In this document: positions 24,895 to 34,536 of the stretch, piece after piece | Layout: every line of letters begins with the position of its first letter | Position numbering within the stretch: position 1 is the stretch's first letter | From: Pseudoalteromonas tunicata | Lineage (GTDB): Bacteria > Pseudomonadota > Gammaproteobacteria > Enterobacterales > Alteromonadaceae | Assembly (NCBI RefSeq): GCF_002310815.1 | Contig: NZ_CP011032.1 | Location: 1,900,001-1,964,000, forward strand | Reading direction: 5' to 3' | DNA: 64,000 bases | The notes under the pieces: model-generated | What the model was told of the DNA's origin: nothing | Database searches by the model: none | Seen by the model: only the letters and a program-made list of their open reading frames with translations | Made by a program: the position numbers and the translations under genes

Positions 24895-25986
24895 TTATGC
24901 AAGGCGATGGGGCACTTGTTTTAACCAAGCAAGTTCATCGGGGTGTTGTCCTGTTTGAATAGCAGAATATAAAGCATATAACTTGTGTGTTGTCGGGCCC
25001 ACTTCACCATTACCCACTTTTAGCTTAGTGCCATCTTCAAAAATATAGTGACCCACAGCCGAAACTACAGCAGCAGTGCCAAAACCGCCCGCTTCAACAA
25101 TGTCACCTGATTCAATATCAGCAATAAACTTATCAAGGTAAACCGTTTCTTGGCGAATATTACAACCAAGCAATTCACCTAACGCTAATACAGACTGAGA
25201 TGTGATTGATTTTAAAATTGTATCGGTAAATTCTGGGATAATGATGCTGCCATCTTTTAATACGTGAAAGTGATTCATTGCGCCAGCTTCTTCAATACGC
25301 TGATTGGTTGAATCAAGATACAGCACTTGCGCTGCGCCTTTTTCTTTTGCGGCAATACCAGCACGCAAAGACGCTGCGTAATTACCAGCGGCTTTTGCAC
25401 TGCCAGTACCACCTGAAACAGCACGATGATAGGTTTTTGAAATTAATAATGAAATCGCATTGTTGTTACCTTCTGGGTAATAAGCTCCACTTGGGCTTAA
25501 CATCACACAAAAGGTATAGTTTTGGCTGCTGCGAACCGAGATATTATCTTCTGTTGCAAACAAAAAAGGGCGGATATATAAACATGCGCCAGTTTGGCGT
25601 GGAAACCACAAACGCTCAACATCAATCAATGCTTCAATTGCTTGCATCTGCATCTCTTTTGGTACTTCTGGCATACACATTATTTTTGCTGATTCATTTA
25701 AGCGTTCAGTATTTTTATCTAACCGAAACGTATAAATTTCTTCATCGCTATGCAAAAAAGCTTTAGCCCCTTCAAAAATGGCTTGGCCATAATGCAGAGC
25801 CATGGCTCCAGGTGAAATTGGTAATGGGCCATAAGGAATAATACGTGGGTTTAACCACTGGCCATTATCATAATCCATTAAAAACATGTGGTCGGTACGA
25901 ATACGCCCAAAGCCAATATTATCTTCTGGGGTAAAAGGTTCACTTCGTCTTTGTGACAGCGATTTTAGTTGGTATTTAATTTCCAC
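24895..25986 (-). CDS. ilvE: Branched-chain amino acid aminotransferase (class IV PLP)
   Basis: About 363 residues, transferring amino groups between glutamate and Val, Leu or Ile. The stretches FGRIRTDHMFLMDYDNGQW, HYGQAIFEGAKAF, RLDKNTERLN, YIRPFLFAT and VEAGGFGTAAVVSAVG mark the longer type (about 350-360 residues). The PLP lysine is expected in GTGSAKAAGNYAASL. The frame is open 24 codons further upstream to a GTG at 26058, with a hydrophobic stretch without homology. I prefer the GTG at 25986 (VEIKYQLKS), whose ribosome site is weak. It may serve both synthesis and the branched-chain degradation operons further right. Confidence 0.92.
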   Translation of the reverse strand: MEIKYQLKSLSQRRSEPFTPEDNIGFGRIRTDHMFLMDYDNGQWLNPRIIPYGPLPISPGAMALHYGQAIFEGAKAFLHSDEEIYTFRLDKNTERLNESAKIMCMPEVPKEMQMQAIEALIDVERLWFPRQTGACLYIRPFLFATEDNISVRSSQNYTFCVMLSPSGAYYPEGNNNAISLLISKTYHRAVSGGTGSAKAAGNYAASLRAGIAAKEKGAAQVLYLDSTNQRIEEAGAMNHFHVLKDGSIIIPEFTDTILKSITSQSVLALGELLGCNIRQETVYLDKFIADIESGDIVEAGGFGTAAVVSAVGHYIFEDGTKLKVGNGEVGPTTHKLYALYSAIQTGQHPDELAWLKQVPHRLA

Positions 25987-26265
25987 AGCGACTTGCCCGA
26001 TATGAATGTTACACAATGTTAAGATGAGTGGTGCCCAATGCAAAAAAGGGCAAAACACAATGTAAGCAGCGATTAATAATAGCGAGCATAATGAATTCCT
26101 TTTGGGTTAATTGCAATTATCACACATAAAAATATCTTAAAGTCACGCTTAACTCATTTATATCAAAGCCGCTATTAGCATTAGCAATGGCTCGCGACTT
26201 ACGGTAAAATTGAGCCCATTTTTATAGATTAAGTCACAATTCGTAATTGGACGGAGGATACTCTT

Positions 26266-27852
26266 ATCATTAGTACAGCTAATATCACCATGCAATTTGG
26301 TGCTAAGCCTTTATTTGAAAATATTTCAGTTAAATTTGGTGAAGGTAACCGTTATGGTTTAATCGGCGCAAATGGATGTGGTAAATCTACTTTCATGAAG
26401 ATTTTAAGCGGCGAGCTTGAGCCATCACAAGGCAATGTCAGTACTGATCCTAACGAGCGTGTGGCAAAACTAAACCAAGATCAGTTTGCGTATGAGCAAT
26501 ATACGGTTATTGATACTGTGATCATGGGTCATAAAGAACTATGGCAAGTTAAACAAGAACGTGATCGCATTTACTCTTTACCAGAAATGAGTGAAGAAGA
26601 TGGCATGCGTGTTGCCGATCTTGAAAGTGAATTTGCGGAAATGGATGGCTATTCTGCTGAAGCAAAAGCGGGTGAGTTATTAATTGGCGTAGGTATCGAT
26701 GTTGCCCAGCATTATGGCTTAATGTCTGAAATTGCACCGGGCTGGAAACTCCGTGTTTTGCTTGCACAAGTTTTATTCGCAGAACCAGACATCATGCTGC
26801 TCGATGAGCCGACCAATAACTTGGACATTTACGCCATTAAGTGGTTAGAAGACATTCTTAACCAACGTAATTGCACCATGATAATTATTTCCCATGACCG
26901 TCATTTCTTAAATTCTGTGTGTACTCACATGGCAGATATCGATTATAACGATCTGCGATTATACCCAGGTAATTACGACGAATACATGACTGCAGCCACA
27001 CAAGCACGTGAGCGTTTAATATCTGATAATGCTAAGAAAAAAGCACAAATCACTGAATTACAGCAATTCGTGTCGCGTTTCTCTGCTAATGCATCAAAAG
27101 CTAAACAAGCAACATCACGTGCAAAACAAATTGATAAAATTCAATTAAACGAAGTAAAAGCATCTAGCCGCCAAAATCCGTTTATTCGTTTTGTCCAAGA
27201 AAAACAATTATTCCGTAATGCCTTAGAGCTTGAAAATTTAAGCCAAGGTTTTGATACTACTTTGTTTAGTAATTTAAATGGCTTAGTTGAAGTAGGCGAG
27301 CGTATTGCCATTATCGGTGAGAATGGTGCGGGTAAAACCACATTACTTAATACCTTAGCGGGCAAATTAGCACCAAAAGCCGGTTCATTTAAATGGTCTG
27401 AAAATGCCAACATTGGTTATTATGCGCAAGACCATGCCGCTGATTTTGAAAAAGATCAAACTTTATTTCAGTGGATGGAACAATGGCAACAACCGGGCGA
27501 TGACGAGCAAGTTGTTCGTGGTTTCTTAGGTCGTTTACTGTTTTCACAAAACGATATTACTAAATCTGTAAAAGTAATTTCTGGTGGTGAGCAAGGCCGC
27601 ATGCTGTTTGGTAAGTTAATGATGCACAAGCATAATATCTTACTAATGGATGAGCCGACTAACCACATGGATATGGAATCAATCGAGTCACTTAATACAG
27701 CACTTGAGCATTTTGAAGGCACGTTATTTTTCGTATCACATGACCGTCAATTTGTATCATCAATAGCAACCCGTGTTTGGGAAATCAAAGATGGCAACAT
27801 TATCGATTTCCAAGGCACTTATGAAGAATATTTAGCCTCTCAAGTAGTCTAA
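26266..27852 (+). CDS. ybiT: ABC-F family ATPase, YbiT-like, with a probable ATC start
   Basis: About 528 residues with two ABC ATPase domains and no membrane segments, as in ribosome-associated ABC-F proteins. Domain 1 has [10 protein letters not shown] (Walker A) and [11 protein letters not shown] (Walker B); domain 2 has [18 protein letters not shown] and [11 protein letters not shown]. The linker [20 protein letters not shown] is typical of YbiT. The first ATG is at 26290, but the upstream codons ISTANIT match the YbiT N-terminus, and ATC at 26266 lies exactly eight bases after GGAGG (26253-26257). An ATC (or the next codon ATT) start is therefore likely. It probably acts in translation or ribosome recovery. 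Confidence 0.9.
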   Translation: MISTANITMQFGAKPLFENISVKFGEGNRYGLIGANGCGKSTFMKILSGELEPSQGNVSTDPNERVAKLNQDQFAYEQYTVIDTVIMGHKELWQVKQERDRIYSLPEMSEEDGMRVADLESEFAEMDGYSAEAKAGELLIGVGIDVAQHYGLMSEIAPGWKLRVLLAQVLFAEPDIMLLDEPTNNLDIYAIKWLEDILNQRNCTMIIISHDRHFLNSVCTHMADIDYNDLRLYPGNYDEYMTAATQARERLISDNAKKKAQITELQQFVSRFSANASKAKQATSRAKQIDKIQLNEVKASSRQNPFIRFVQEKQLFRNALELENLSQGFDTTLFSNLNGLVEVGERIAIIGENGAGKTTLLNTLAGKLAPKAGSFKWSENANIGYYAQDHAADFEKDQTLFQWMEQWQQPGDDEQVVRGFLGRLLFSQNDITKSVKVISGGEQGRMLFGKLMMHKHNILLMDEPTNHMDMESIESLNTALEHFEGTLFFVSHDRQFVSSIATRVWEIKDGNIIDFQGTYEEYLASQVV

Positions 27853-27870
27853 GCCATTCTAAATTAATAA

Positions 27871-27896
27871 AAGCCATGCATTGCATGGCTTTTTTG
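27871..27896 (+). terminator. Rho-independent terminator
   Basis: AAGCCATGC att GCATGGCTT is a perfect stem followed by T5. It ends the ABC-F gene. Confidence 0.9.
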
Positions 27897-27905
27897 TTGC
27901 AATAC

Positions 27906-27934
27906 TTAGACTAACATCTATTGCAATGTATAAT
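27906..27934 (+). promoter_or_regulatory. Predicted purE promoter
   Basis: A perfect -10 TATAAT at 27929-27934 lies 55 bases before the purE ATG. The -35 region (TTAGAC at 27906-27911, 17-base spacing) is poor. No clear PurR box is visible. Confidence 0.45.
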
Positions 27935-27988
27935 ATGCGATTAACCCTAAGTATCGAAATCTTAACCCCAAAAATCTGAGGAGTATTT

Positions 27989-28471
27989 ATGACTGTTGGC
28001 ATAATCATGGGATCAAAATCTGACTGGCCTACCATGGAACATGCGGCGCAAATGTTAGAACGTTTTGGCATAGCATACGAAACTAAAGTCGTTTCTGCAC
28101 ATCGCACTCCTCATTTATTAGCTGAGTACGCATCAAGCGCAGCGGAACGTGGTATCAAAGTGATTATCGCAGGCGCTGGCGGCGCGGCACATTTACCAGG
28201 CATGGCTGCAGCATTTACTAGCTTACCTGTGCTTGGCGTACCAGTTAAATCAAAAGCACTTAATGGCATCGATTCGCTATTATCAATTTGCCAAATGCCA
28301 AAAGGTGTAGCGGTTGGTACTCTTGCAATTGGTGAGCCGGGTGCGGCAAACGCTGGTTTATTAGCGGCTCAAATTCTAGGTTGTCAACAACCTGAAATTT
28401 TCGCAAAAATCGAAGCATTTCGTAAAGAACAAACTGATTCAGTATTAGCAAACCCAGATCCAGCGATTTAA
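27989..28471 (+). CDS. purE: N5-carboxyaminoimidazole ribonucleotide mutase
   Basis: A 160-residue class I PurE that converts N5-CAIR to CAIR in purine synthesis. The N-terminal [20 protein letters not shown] (active-site His) and [17 protein letters not shown] are signature sequences, and [15 protein letters not shown] follows. GAGGAG before the ATG is strong. purK begins one base after the stop. Confidence 0.97.
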   Translation: MTVGIIMGSKSDWPTMEHAAQMLERFGIAYETKVVSAHRTPHLLAEYASSAAERGIKVIIAGAGGAAHLPGMAAAFTSLPVLGVPVKSKALNGIDSLLSICQMPKGVAVGTLAIGEPGAANAGLLAAQILGCQQPEIFAKIEAFRKEQTDSVLANPDPAI

Positions 28472-28472
28472 T

Positions 28473-29621
28473 ATGAACATATTAGTATTAGGTGCGGGTC
28501 AACTTGCACGCATGATGAGTTTAGAAGGCGCCCCCCTTGATTTAAATGTGCGCGCTTATGATGTTGGAACAAAAACCATTGTTCATCCGCTCACTCTCAC
28601 AACTTTTACGCAAACTCTTGAACAGTGTATTGCGTTTGTTGATGTGATCACGGCTGAATTTGAACACATTCCTGATGATGTCTTAGCACTTTGCTGCGCG
28701 AGCGGTAAGTTTTATCCCGGCAAAGCTGCAATAAAAGCAGGTGGCGATCGCAATATCGAAAAAGCCTTACTTGATAAAGCCAGTGTCCCTTCTGCGCCAT
28801 ATCAGTTAATTACTGAAAAAGCGCATTTTGTGGCTGCTGCCGAGTCACTCGGTTTACCTCTAGTGATTAAAACGTGCCAAGCAGGCTATGATGGCAAAGG
28901 TCAATGGCGCTTAAAATCATTAAACCAACTTGATGAGATTTGGCTGGAAATGGCTGAATTTTTAGCTCGCGGTACTGCGGATTTTCCGCATACTATTATT
29001 GCTGAAAAAATGATCCCCTTTGATCGTGAGGTCTCGGTAATTGGTGCGCGAAATAAACAAGGTGAGTTTGCAATTTACCCTGTTACTGAAAATCAACATA
29101 CTAATGGTGTACTCACACTTTCATTAGCCGGTTTTGTTGATGCAGCAGTGCAAAATCAAGCCATTGATGCGTTTAAAAAACTCACCAATGAAATGGATTA
29201 TGTCGGTGTTATGGCGATTGAGTTTTTTGATGTTGCGGGCCAGTTAATGGTTAATGAAATTGCGCCACGTGTTCATAATTCAGGTCATTGGACGCAGCAA
29301 GGGACAGCATGTAGCCAATTTGAGAACCATCTTCGTGCTGTTGCGGGCTTACCGTTAGGTGATACGCAATTACAAAAGCCAAGTGTAATGATTAATGTGC
29401 TGGGTCAGGCTCAAATCAACTCTGAGGTTTTACGCATTGCAGATGTGAAAAGCCATTGGTATGGTAAAAGCCAAAAACCTGGTCGTAAAATGGGTCATAT
29501 TAATGTATCAGCAACGAGCGCTAATGAACTTGCTAACAAGCTTGAACGTTTAGCTGCTATATTGCCTGATGAAGATTACCCTGGGGTTAAAGCAACTGCT
29601 GAGCGCTTGCTAAATCAGTAA
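28473..29621 (+). CDS. purK: N5-carboxyaminoimidazole ribonucleotide synthase
   Basis: The 382-residue ATP-grasp enzyme makes N5-CAIR from AIR, bicarbonate and ATP, feeding PurE. Marks are ILVLGAGQLARMM, AEFEHIP, KTCQAGYDGKGQW (ATP-grasp loop), EKMIPFDREVSVI, NEIAPRVHNSGHWT and DEDYPGVKATAERL. It is tightly coupled to purE and followed by a terminator. Confidence 0.97.
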   Translation: MNILVLGAGQLARMMSLEGAPLDLNVRAYDVGTKTIVHPLTLTTFTQTLEQCIAFVDVITAEFEHIPDDVLALCCASGKFYPGKAAIKAGGDRNIEKALLDKASVPSAPYQLITEKAHFVAAAESLGLPLVIKTCQAGYDGKGQWRLKSLNQLDEIWLEMAEFLARGTADFPHTIIAEKMIPFDREVSVIGARNKQGEFAIYPVTENQHTNGVLTLSLAGFVDAAVQNQAIDAFKKLTNEMDYVGVMAIEFFDVAGQLMVNEIAPRVHNSGHWTQQGTACSQFENHLRAVAGLPLGDTQLQKPSVMINVLGQAQINSEVLRIADVKSHWYGKSQKPGRKMGHINVSATSANELANKLERLAAILPDEDYPGVKATAERLLNQ

Positions 29622-29626
29622 AAATT

Positions 29627-29650
29627 AGCCGAGCTTAGCTCGGCTTTTTT
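29627..29650 (+). terminator. Rho-independent terminator of purEK
   Basis: AGCCGAGC tta GCTCGGCT followed by T-run, immediately after the purK stop. Confidence 0.9.
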
Positions 29651-29664
29651 ATGGTTAAAATAAT

Positions 29665-30600
29665 ATGCAATTAAATCGTAACACGGTTCAAAAAACTGCT
29701 TATCTGAGCCTTATGTTGCTTTGCTTGGTGCCACTGATTGGCTCAGGGACAGCGCTAATTCTTGGTTTTTTATTTAGTGTTTTAATTGGTAATCCCTTTG
29801 AAAAACAAGCAAGCTTGCTAAGTAAATGGACTTTAAAAATCGCGGTTATTGGTTTGGGTTTTTCAGTTGATATTAACCAAGTGCTCGAAGTTGGTAAAAG
29901 CTCAATCGTTCTCACGTTAGTTAGCATTACTGCAATTATAGGACTTGGCGAAATTCTTGCGCAGTGGTTTAAAGTAGCGCGAAATACAGGTTTGCTTATT
30001 TCTTTTGGTACCGCTATTTGTGGCGGCTCTGCCATTGCAGCGATGGCACCAGTGATTAAAGCCAAAGATGAAGAGATTGCTGTTGCATTAGCCATTGTGT
30101 TTTCACTTAATGCGCTGGCTTTGTTTATCTTTCCTGCTGTTGGTCATTATTTAAATTTAACTGAGCAACAATTTGCTTATTGGGCCGCTCTTGCTATTCA
30201 TGATACCAGTTCGGTTGTTGCAGCATCGGCAAGTTTTGGTGCAGCGGCGGTTACGCTTGCAACCACCATCAAATTGACACGAGCGATGTGGATCATCCCT
30301 TACACTGCATTGGCAGGAGTATTTTGGAAATCTGAAGAAAAAGCCAGTATTCCTTTATTTATTGTTGGTTTTGTACTTGCTGCACTCATTAATAGCTTAT
30401 TTCCAGAGTATCAAAGTATTTGGCAAATACTCAGCAGCGGTGCCAAACAAATCTTAGTAATGACGTTATTTTTAATTGGTTCAGGTATGACCCTTAGCAT
30501 ACTGAAACAAGTAGGCCCGAAACCGTTTTTAATGGCATTGATTTTATGGTGTATCGTCAGTAGTCTGATTTTATTTATGATTTTAGACGGGTTAATTTAA
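29665..30600 (+). CDS. UPF0324 (YeiH-type) putative sulfate exporter family protein
   Basis: The 311-residue protein has about ten membrane segments. GFLFSVLIGNPF, KIAVIGLGFSV, TAICGGSAIAAMAPVI and AIHDTSSVVAAS are recognisable YeiH/UPF0324 features. The family is often labelled a sulfate exporter, but the substrate is not established in most members. It starts 15 bases after the purEK terminator and is followed after 13 bases by the next gene, so the two may share a transcript. Confidence 0.88.
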   Translation: MQLNRNTVQKTAYLSLMLLCLVPLIGSGTALILGFLFSVLIGNPFEKQASLLSKWTLKIAVIGLGFSVDINQVLEVGKSSIVLTLVSITAIIGLGEILAQWFKVARNTGLLISFGTAICGGSAIAAMAPVIKAKDEEIAVALAIVFSLNALALFIFPAVGHYLNLTEQQFAYWAALAIHDTSSVVAASASFGAAAVTLATTIKLTRAMWIIPYTALAGVFWKSEEKASIPLFIVGFVLAALINSLFPEYQSIWQILSSGAKQILVMTLFLIGSGMTLSILKQVGPKPFLMALILWCIVSSLILFMILDGLI

Positions 30601-30613
30601 CGAAAAAATTCTT

Positions 30614-31120
30614 ATGATAAATGCAACGAGCCATCAAGAGAAAATTCAATTAGAACATCAGGCCGCAGCGCTTTTTATGAAGCTCTATGAGCGAGATACC
30701 AACATAACAATGCGCCATATTTGGCATAATGAACCGAGTAAACCCGATGTTAGTTGCTATCGGGCCGATAAAAAACTCGATTTGGAGATTGCCCACTTAT
30801 ATGGCTCAGAAACTGAAGCCATGGCTATTTTAGGTCGTGATATTTCACTTGAAATGCAGCGAGAAATAGCTCAAATGATGCAAGAGCCAAGCGAAAATCG
30901 TCTGCAAAATGCGTTACAACGGTTATTGCATAATAAAGCGCATAAACGCTATCAAAGTGACAATGTTTGGTTGGTGATCCGTAACGCGAGTCTACTTTGG
31001 CAAGCAGAGGATATTGTAGCAATCAAAAATCATTTACGTATTCCTGAGCATCATCCCTTTGAACAAATTTGGTTAGTAGGTGATTTTCATGGTGAATCTG
31101 GATTGGTGCAATTATTTTAA
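30614..31120 (+). CDS. Unknown protein with a PD-(D/E)xE-like motif
   Basis: A 168-residue soluble protein. No family is recognised with confidence. The stretch PSKPDVSCYRADKKLDLEIAH has the spacing of a nuclease-fold PD...(D/E)xE motif, with an upstream Glu (YERDTN) that could complete the site. A helical middle (LEMQREIAQMMQEP) and a beta-rich C-terminus (VWLVIRNASLLW, IWLVGDFHG) follow. The nuclease idea is only an inference from motif spacing. It follows the UPF0324 gene closely and ends before a terminator. Confidence 0.65.
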   Translation: MINATSHQEKIQLEHQAAALFMKLYERDTNITMRHIWHNEPSKPDVSCYRADKKLDLEIAHLYGSETEAMAILGRDISLEMQREIAQMMQEPSENRLQNALQRLLHNKAHKRYQSDNVWLVIRNASLLWQAEDIVAIKNHLRIPEHHPFEQIWLVGDFHGESGLVQLF

Positions 31121-31226
31121 AAAATTTTAGTATAAAAATTGAACTTAACCTTAATACTCAATGTCTATTAATTTGAACCCGTTATTTGATGTTCATTTCT
31201 CCAACATTTGTTAGTGCAGAGTATTC

Positions 31227-31252
31227 GGCCAGTTTATAACTGGCCATTTTTT
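31227..31252 (+). terminator. Rho-independent terminator
   Basis: GGCCAGTT tat AACTGGCC followed by A and T6, about 105 bases after the preceding gene. Confidence 0.85.
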
Positions 31253-31340
31253 ATTCCCACGAGACCAACAAACAAATATCTGTGCTCAATCCAATTGCTA
31301 TTTATCGCTATGTTTTGTTTAATAAAACCAATTTAAACAG

Positions 31341-33827
31341 ATGATAAGTAATCCGATGATAAAACAGTCTCTCATAGCGCTTGCTATCCTTTCGACCTTG
31401 ACGGCCTGTCAGACAACCGTAATTCAGAAAGACACCAAAGAAACAACTACTATCGCCCCTGTGATTGTAAACAATACTACCTCAGGCGCAGGTTTAACGC
31501 TTGAGCAAGCTATGGCTCATCCAGATTGGTTTGCACGTTCTCCTGAGCGCAGTTTCTGGAGCGCAGATTCTGCCAGTGTTTATTTTCAACAAAAGCAATT
31601 AGGCTCTGAGTTACGCGATACTTTTTCACGTCAACTATCAATTACTGCGCAAAACCTTCCTGTTGAGCTTTCAAAACTGCATGAAATTGGCGCTGCAAAC
31701 AGCGTATTTAGTGAAGATAAACAGCTTAATGCCTATGTATTTGAAGGCAATATTTTTGTTAAAGACATCAAGAATAATTCAATTAAACAGGTCACTCGCA
31801 GTAAAGCTAAAGCCAGCAGCTTACAATTTTTAAATTCAGGTGAACTTGCTTATCGTGAGGGTAATGGCTTTTATAAAGTGAGTTTAACCACAGGTTTAAC
31901 TGAGCAACTTGCCCAGCTTAACCTTGCTGATAAGCCAAAAGGCATTGAAGAGCCATCAAGTTATATCGCCAAAGAGCAACACAAGTTAATTAACTATGTC
32001 GCATTAACACACGAAAACAAAAAACAACGTGCTGATCGCCAAGCGCAAATTAAACAAAACAATGCTGCAACATTTAATGCCGATTTTTATTTAGGTAAAG
32101 GAATGGAGCTCGTTGAAGTGTCTTTATCTCCAGCTGGCACATACATGATAGCAGTGATCACACCTGAGAAATCATGGCGTGATGATAGCGACATTATGCC
32201 TAACTATATTACGAGTGATGCTGGCATTGATGCCGTGCCTGCTCGTCGCCGTGTTGCTGATGAAAAGCCTGTCAACTCAACCGTACTATTACTGGATTTA
32301 ACCACTGGGTCACAAACAAGCCTAAGTTATGAAACCTTACCTGGTTTTGATGAAGATGTGCTGGCATCAGTAAAAGCTGAAAATTATGCTCGTGAGGGTA
32401 AAAAATATGTCAGCGAGAAAAAACCGCGTGAAATTAATTTAATGAGTGATTGGGGCTGGGAGCAAACCGCGATTCAATGGCAATCAAATGGCCAAAATGT
32501 CGCGATTATGCTTGAAGCCTGGGATAATAAAGACCGCTGGATTGCCACGATTGATTTTGACAAAAATAAACTCGTTTCACAGCACCGTCTACACGACACT
32601 GCTTGGGTTAATTACACCTATAATGATTTTGGTTGGTTAGCGAACAGCAATAGCCTGTATTATTTATCGGAAGAGTCGGGTTATAGCCACATCTACACTA
32701 AAGAACTCGGAAAAAAAGCACAGCAGCAAACAAAAGGGCAGTTTGTAGTCTCTGATTTAACTTTAGATACAAAAAACAATCGTATTTTATATAAAGCGAA
32801 TCAAAAACACCCAGGTATTTATGAGGTCTATCAATTAGATTTAACAACTGGCCAATCAAGCGCCTTAACTGACTTAAATGGCATGACTGATTATCAGTTA
32901 AGCCCAGATGCCAGCAAATTATTACTCACGCATTCAACACTGTTAAATCCACCAGAGTTGTTTATTAGTGATGCATCAAAACCATCTCCTCTGATGCAAT
33001 TAACGCATACGGTAACTGAGCAATTTAAACAAACTAAATTAATCGCGCCTCAGATAGTTGCCGTGCCATCAAGCCATGGTGCACAGCCTGTTTATGCTAA
33101 AGTGTATTATCCAGCCGATTATAAAGAAGGTGAAACGGGTAAAAACCGTAAAGCGGTTATTTTTAACCACGGTGCTGGTTATTTACAAAATTCCCATTTG
33201 GGTTGGTCAGGGTATTTCCGTGAATTTATGTTCCATTCATTATTAGCCAGTGAAGGGTATGTGGTGATGGATATGGATTACCGTGCATCAAAAGGGTATG
33301 GCCGTGATTGGCGTACCGCAATTTATCGCCATATGGGTAAACCAGAAATTGAAGATTTAGCCGATGGCATTAATTGGATGGCCGACAATGTGAATGTAAA
33401 TAAGGACGCGGTTGGAACCTATGGTGGTTCTTACGGTGGTTTTATGACATTTATGGCATTGATGACACGCCCTGAATTATTCCAATCAGGTGCGGCACTT
33501 CGTCCAGTCAGTGATTGGGCACATTACAATGGTCCTTATACGTCAAACATATTAAATCACCCAGATGTTGACCCAATTGCATACGAGCGCAGCTCACCAA
33601 TTTATTTTGCCCAAGGGTTAGAAGATAGATTATTAATCAACGCACCTATGGTTGATGACAATGTATTTTTCCAAGATGTGGTGCGTTTGGTACAACGTTT
33701 TATTGAACTTGAAAAAGAAAACTTCGAGACGGCAATTTATCCGGTTGAACCGCATGGCTTTCGCCAGCCTTCAAGCTGGTTAGATGAATATCGCCGCATT
33801 TATAAGTTGTTTAAAGAAACGCTTTAA
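31341..33827 (+). CDS. S9-family peptidase (dipeptidyl/prolyl oligopeptidase type), lipoprotein
   Basis: An 828-residue serine peptidase. The N-terminus is a lipoprotein signal, IALAILSTLTACQTT with the lipobox LTAC, so it is probably anchored in the envelope. The middle is a beta-propeller region with repeated Trp/Tyr-rich blades. The C-terminal alpha/beta-hydrolase domain has GTYGGSYGGFM with nucleophile Ser near residue 697, EDRLLINAPMVDD with the likely Asp, and EPHGFRQPSSW with the His. It should cleave short peptides outside the cytoplasm. The start could equally be the ATG at 31356; neither has a clear ribosome site. Confidence 0.93.
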   Translation: MISNPMIKQSLIALAILSTLTACQTTVIQKDTKETTTIAPVIVNNTTSGAGLTLEQAMAHPDWFARSPERSFWSADSASVYFQQKQLGSELRDTFSRQLSITAQNLPVELSKLHEIGAANSVFSEDKQLNAYVFEGNIFVKDIKNNSIKQVTRSKAKASSLQFLNSGELAYREGNGFYKVSLTTGLTEQLAQLNLADKPKGIEEPSSYIAKEQHKLINYVALTHENKKQRADRQAQIKQNNAATFNADFYLGKGMELVEVSLSPAGTYMIAVITPEKSWRDDSDIMPNYITSDAGIDAVPARRRVADEKPVNSTVLLLDLTTGSQTSLSYETLPGFDEDVLASVKAENYAREGKKYVSEKKPREINLMSDWGWEQTAIQWQSNGQNVAIMLEAWDNKDRWIATIDFDKNKLVSQHRLHDTAWVNYTYNDFGWLANSNSLYYLSEESGYSHIYTKELGKKAQQQTKGQFVVSDLTLDTKNNRILYKANQKHPGIYEVYQLDLTTGQSSALTDLNGMTDYQLSPDASKLLLTHSTLLNPPELFISDASKPSPLMQLTHTVTEQFKQTKLIAPQIVAVPSSHGAQPVYAKVYYPADYKEGETGKNRKAVIFNHGAGYLQNSHLGWSGYFREFMFHSLLASEGYVVMDMDYRASKGYGRDWRTAIYRHMGKPEIEDLADGINWMADNVNVNKDAVGTYGGSYGGFMTFMALMTRPELFQSGAALRPVSDWAHYNGPYTSNILNHPDVDPIAYERSSPIYFAQGLEDRLLINAPMVDDNVFFQDVVRLVQRFIELEKENFETAIYPVEPHGFRQPSSWLDEYRRIYKLFKETL

Positions 33828-33853
33828 ACAACTAAATTAAGCGCTAATAAACC

Positions 33854-33883
33854 CGCCGTATTTTTTAAATACGGCGTTTTTTT
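33854..33883. terminator. Terminator between convergent S9 peptidase and rhombosortase genes
   Basis: CGCCGTATTT ttt AAATACGGCG is followed by T7 on the plus strand. It overlaps the last codons of the minus-strand rhombosortase gene (stop at 33865-33867). Confidence 0.85.
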
Positions 33884-34467
33884 AAGTACTGTATAAGCCA
33901 CACCGCTAAATAAAACGAGCCCGCAAGGGCACCGAGCAAATGTGCCTCAATAGCAACGCGGGCATTTATTAAATGTCCAATATCAGCATCTGGGCCTTGA
34001 AACTGCTCAAATGCAATTTTAAGCCAAACCCCAAAAAACAAAACAAAGCCTGAACGCATACCTAACTGACAATCTTTTATTGCGCCTAAAATAATAACGC
34101 CATGTAAAATGCCGCTTAAACCGACATAACGATGGGTATCGGGATAAAACAAAAATAAGCCAATACTACATAAAATAGACAAGATAATCAGTTGGGTGAA
34201 ATAACCAAGGGTTTCACGGTATTCACCATGCAGTGCCCAAATTAAAAATACACCGGCGCAGTTGAGTAATAGGTGGTTAATATTAGAATGTGCAAAATGG
34301 CCTGTCACTAAGCGCCAGAGTTCGCCTTGCAGAATAAGCGCCCGGTCGTACTCAAATAATGCAATCAAATTGAAGTATTGGATAGCAAAACAAAATGCGA
34401 TGAGTATCAATGGTGCAGCCACAAATCGAGCTTGAAGAGGTAAATTAAACATTTTTATTATATGCAT
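33865..34467 (-). CDS. rrtA: Rhombosortase (rhomboid-family intramembrane serine protease)
   Basis: About 200 residues with six predicted membrane helices. WRLVTGHFAHSNINHLLLN gives the rhomboid entry motif, VGLSGILHG carries the catalytic Ser and EAHLLGALAG the catalytic His. The short size and these motifs fit rhombosortase, which processes secreted proteins with a GlyGly-CTERM tail in Vibrio, Shewanella and Pseudoalteromonas. No GlyGly-CTERM protein is seen nearby. The start is uncertain: ATGs at 34500, 34467 and 34452 all lack a good ribosome site. Confidence 0.82.
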   Translation of the reverse strand: MHIIKMFNLPLQARFVAAPLILIAFCFAIQYFNLIALFEYDRALILQGELWRLVTGHFAHSNINHLLLNCAGVFLIWALHGEYRETLGYFTQLIILSILCSIGLFLFYPDTHRYVGLSGILHGVIILGAIKDCQLGMRSGFVLFFGVWLKIAFEQFQGPDADIGHLINARVAIEAHLLGALAGSFYLAVWLIQYLKKRRI

Positions 34468-34536
34468 ATAATTTTTTTGCTTATTGTGCCTGCTTAGCAT
34501 TAATATGCCAATTAACAATCAACAAGAATCGCTATT

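Noticed and set aside
25278..25766. 162-codon plus-strand frame opposite ilvE
   Set aside because: Entirely antisense to a clear aminotransferase gene; Leu/Gln/Tyr-rich shadow with no homology.
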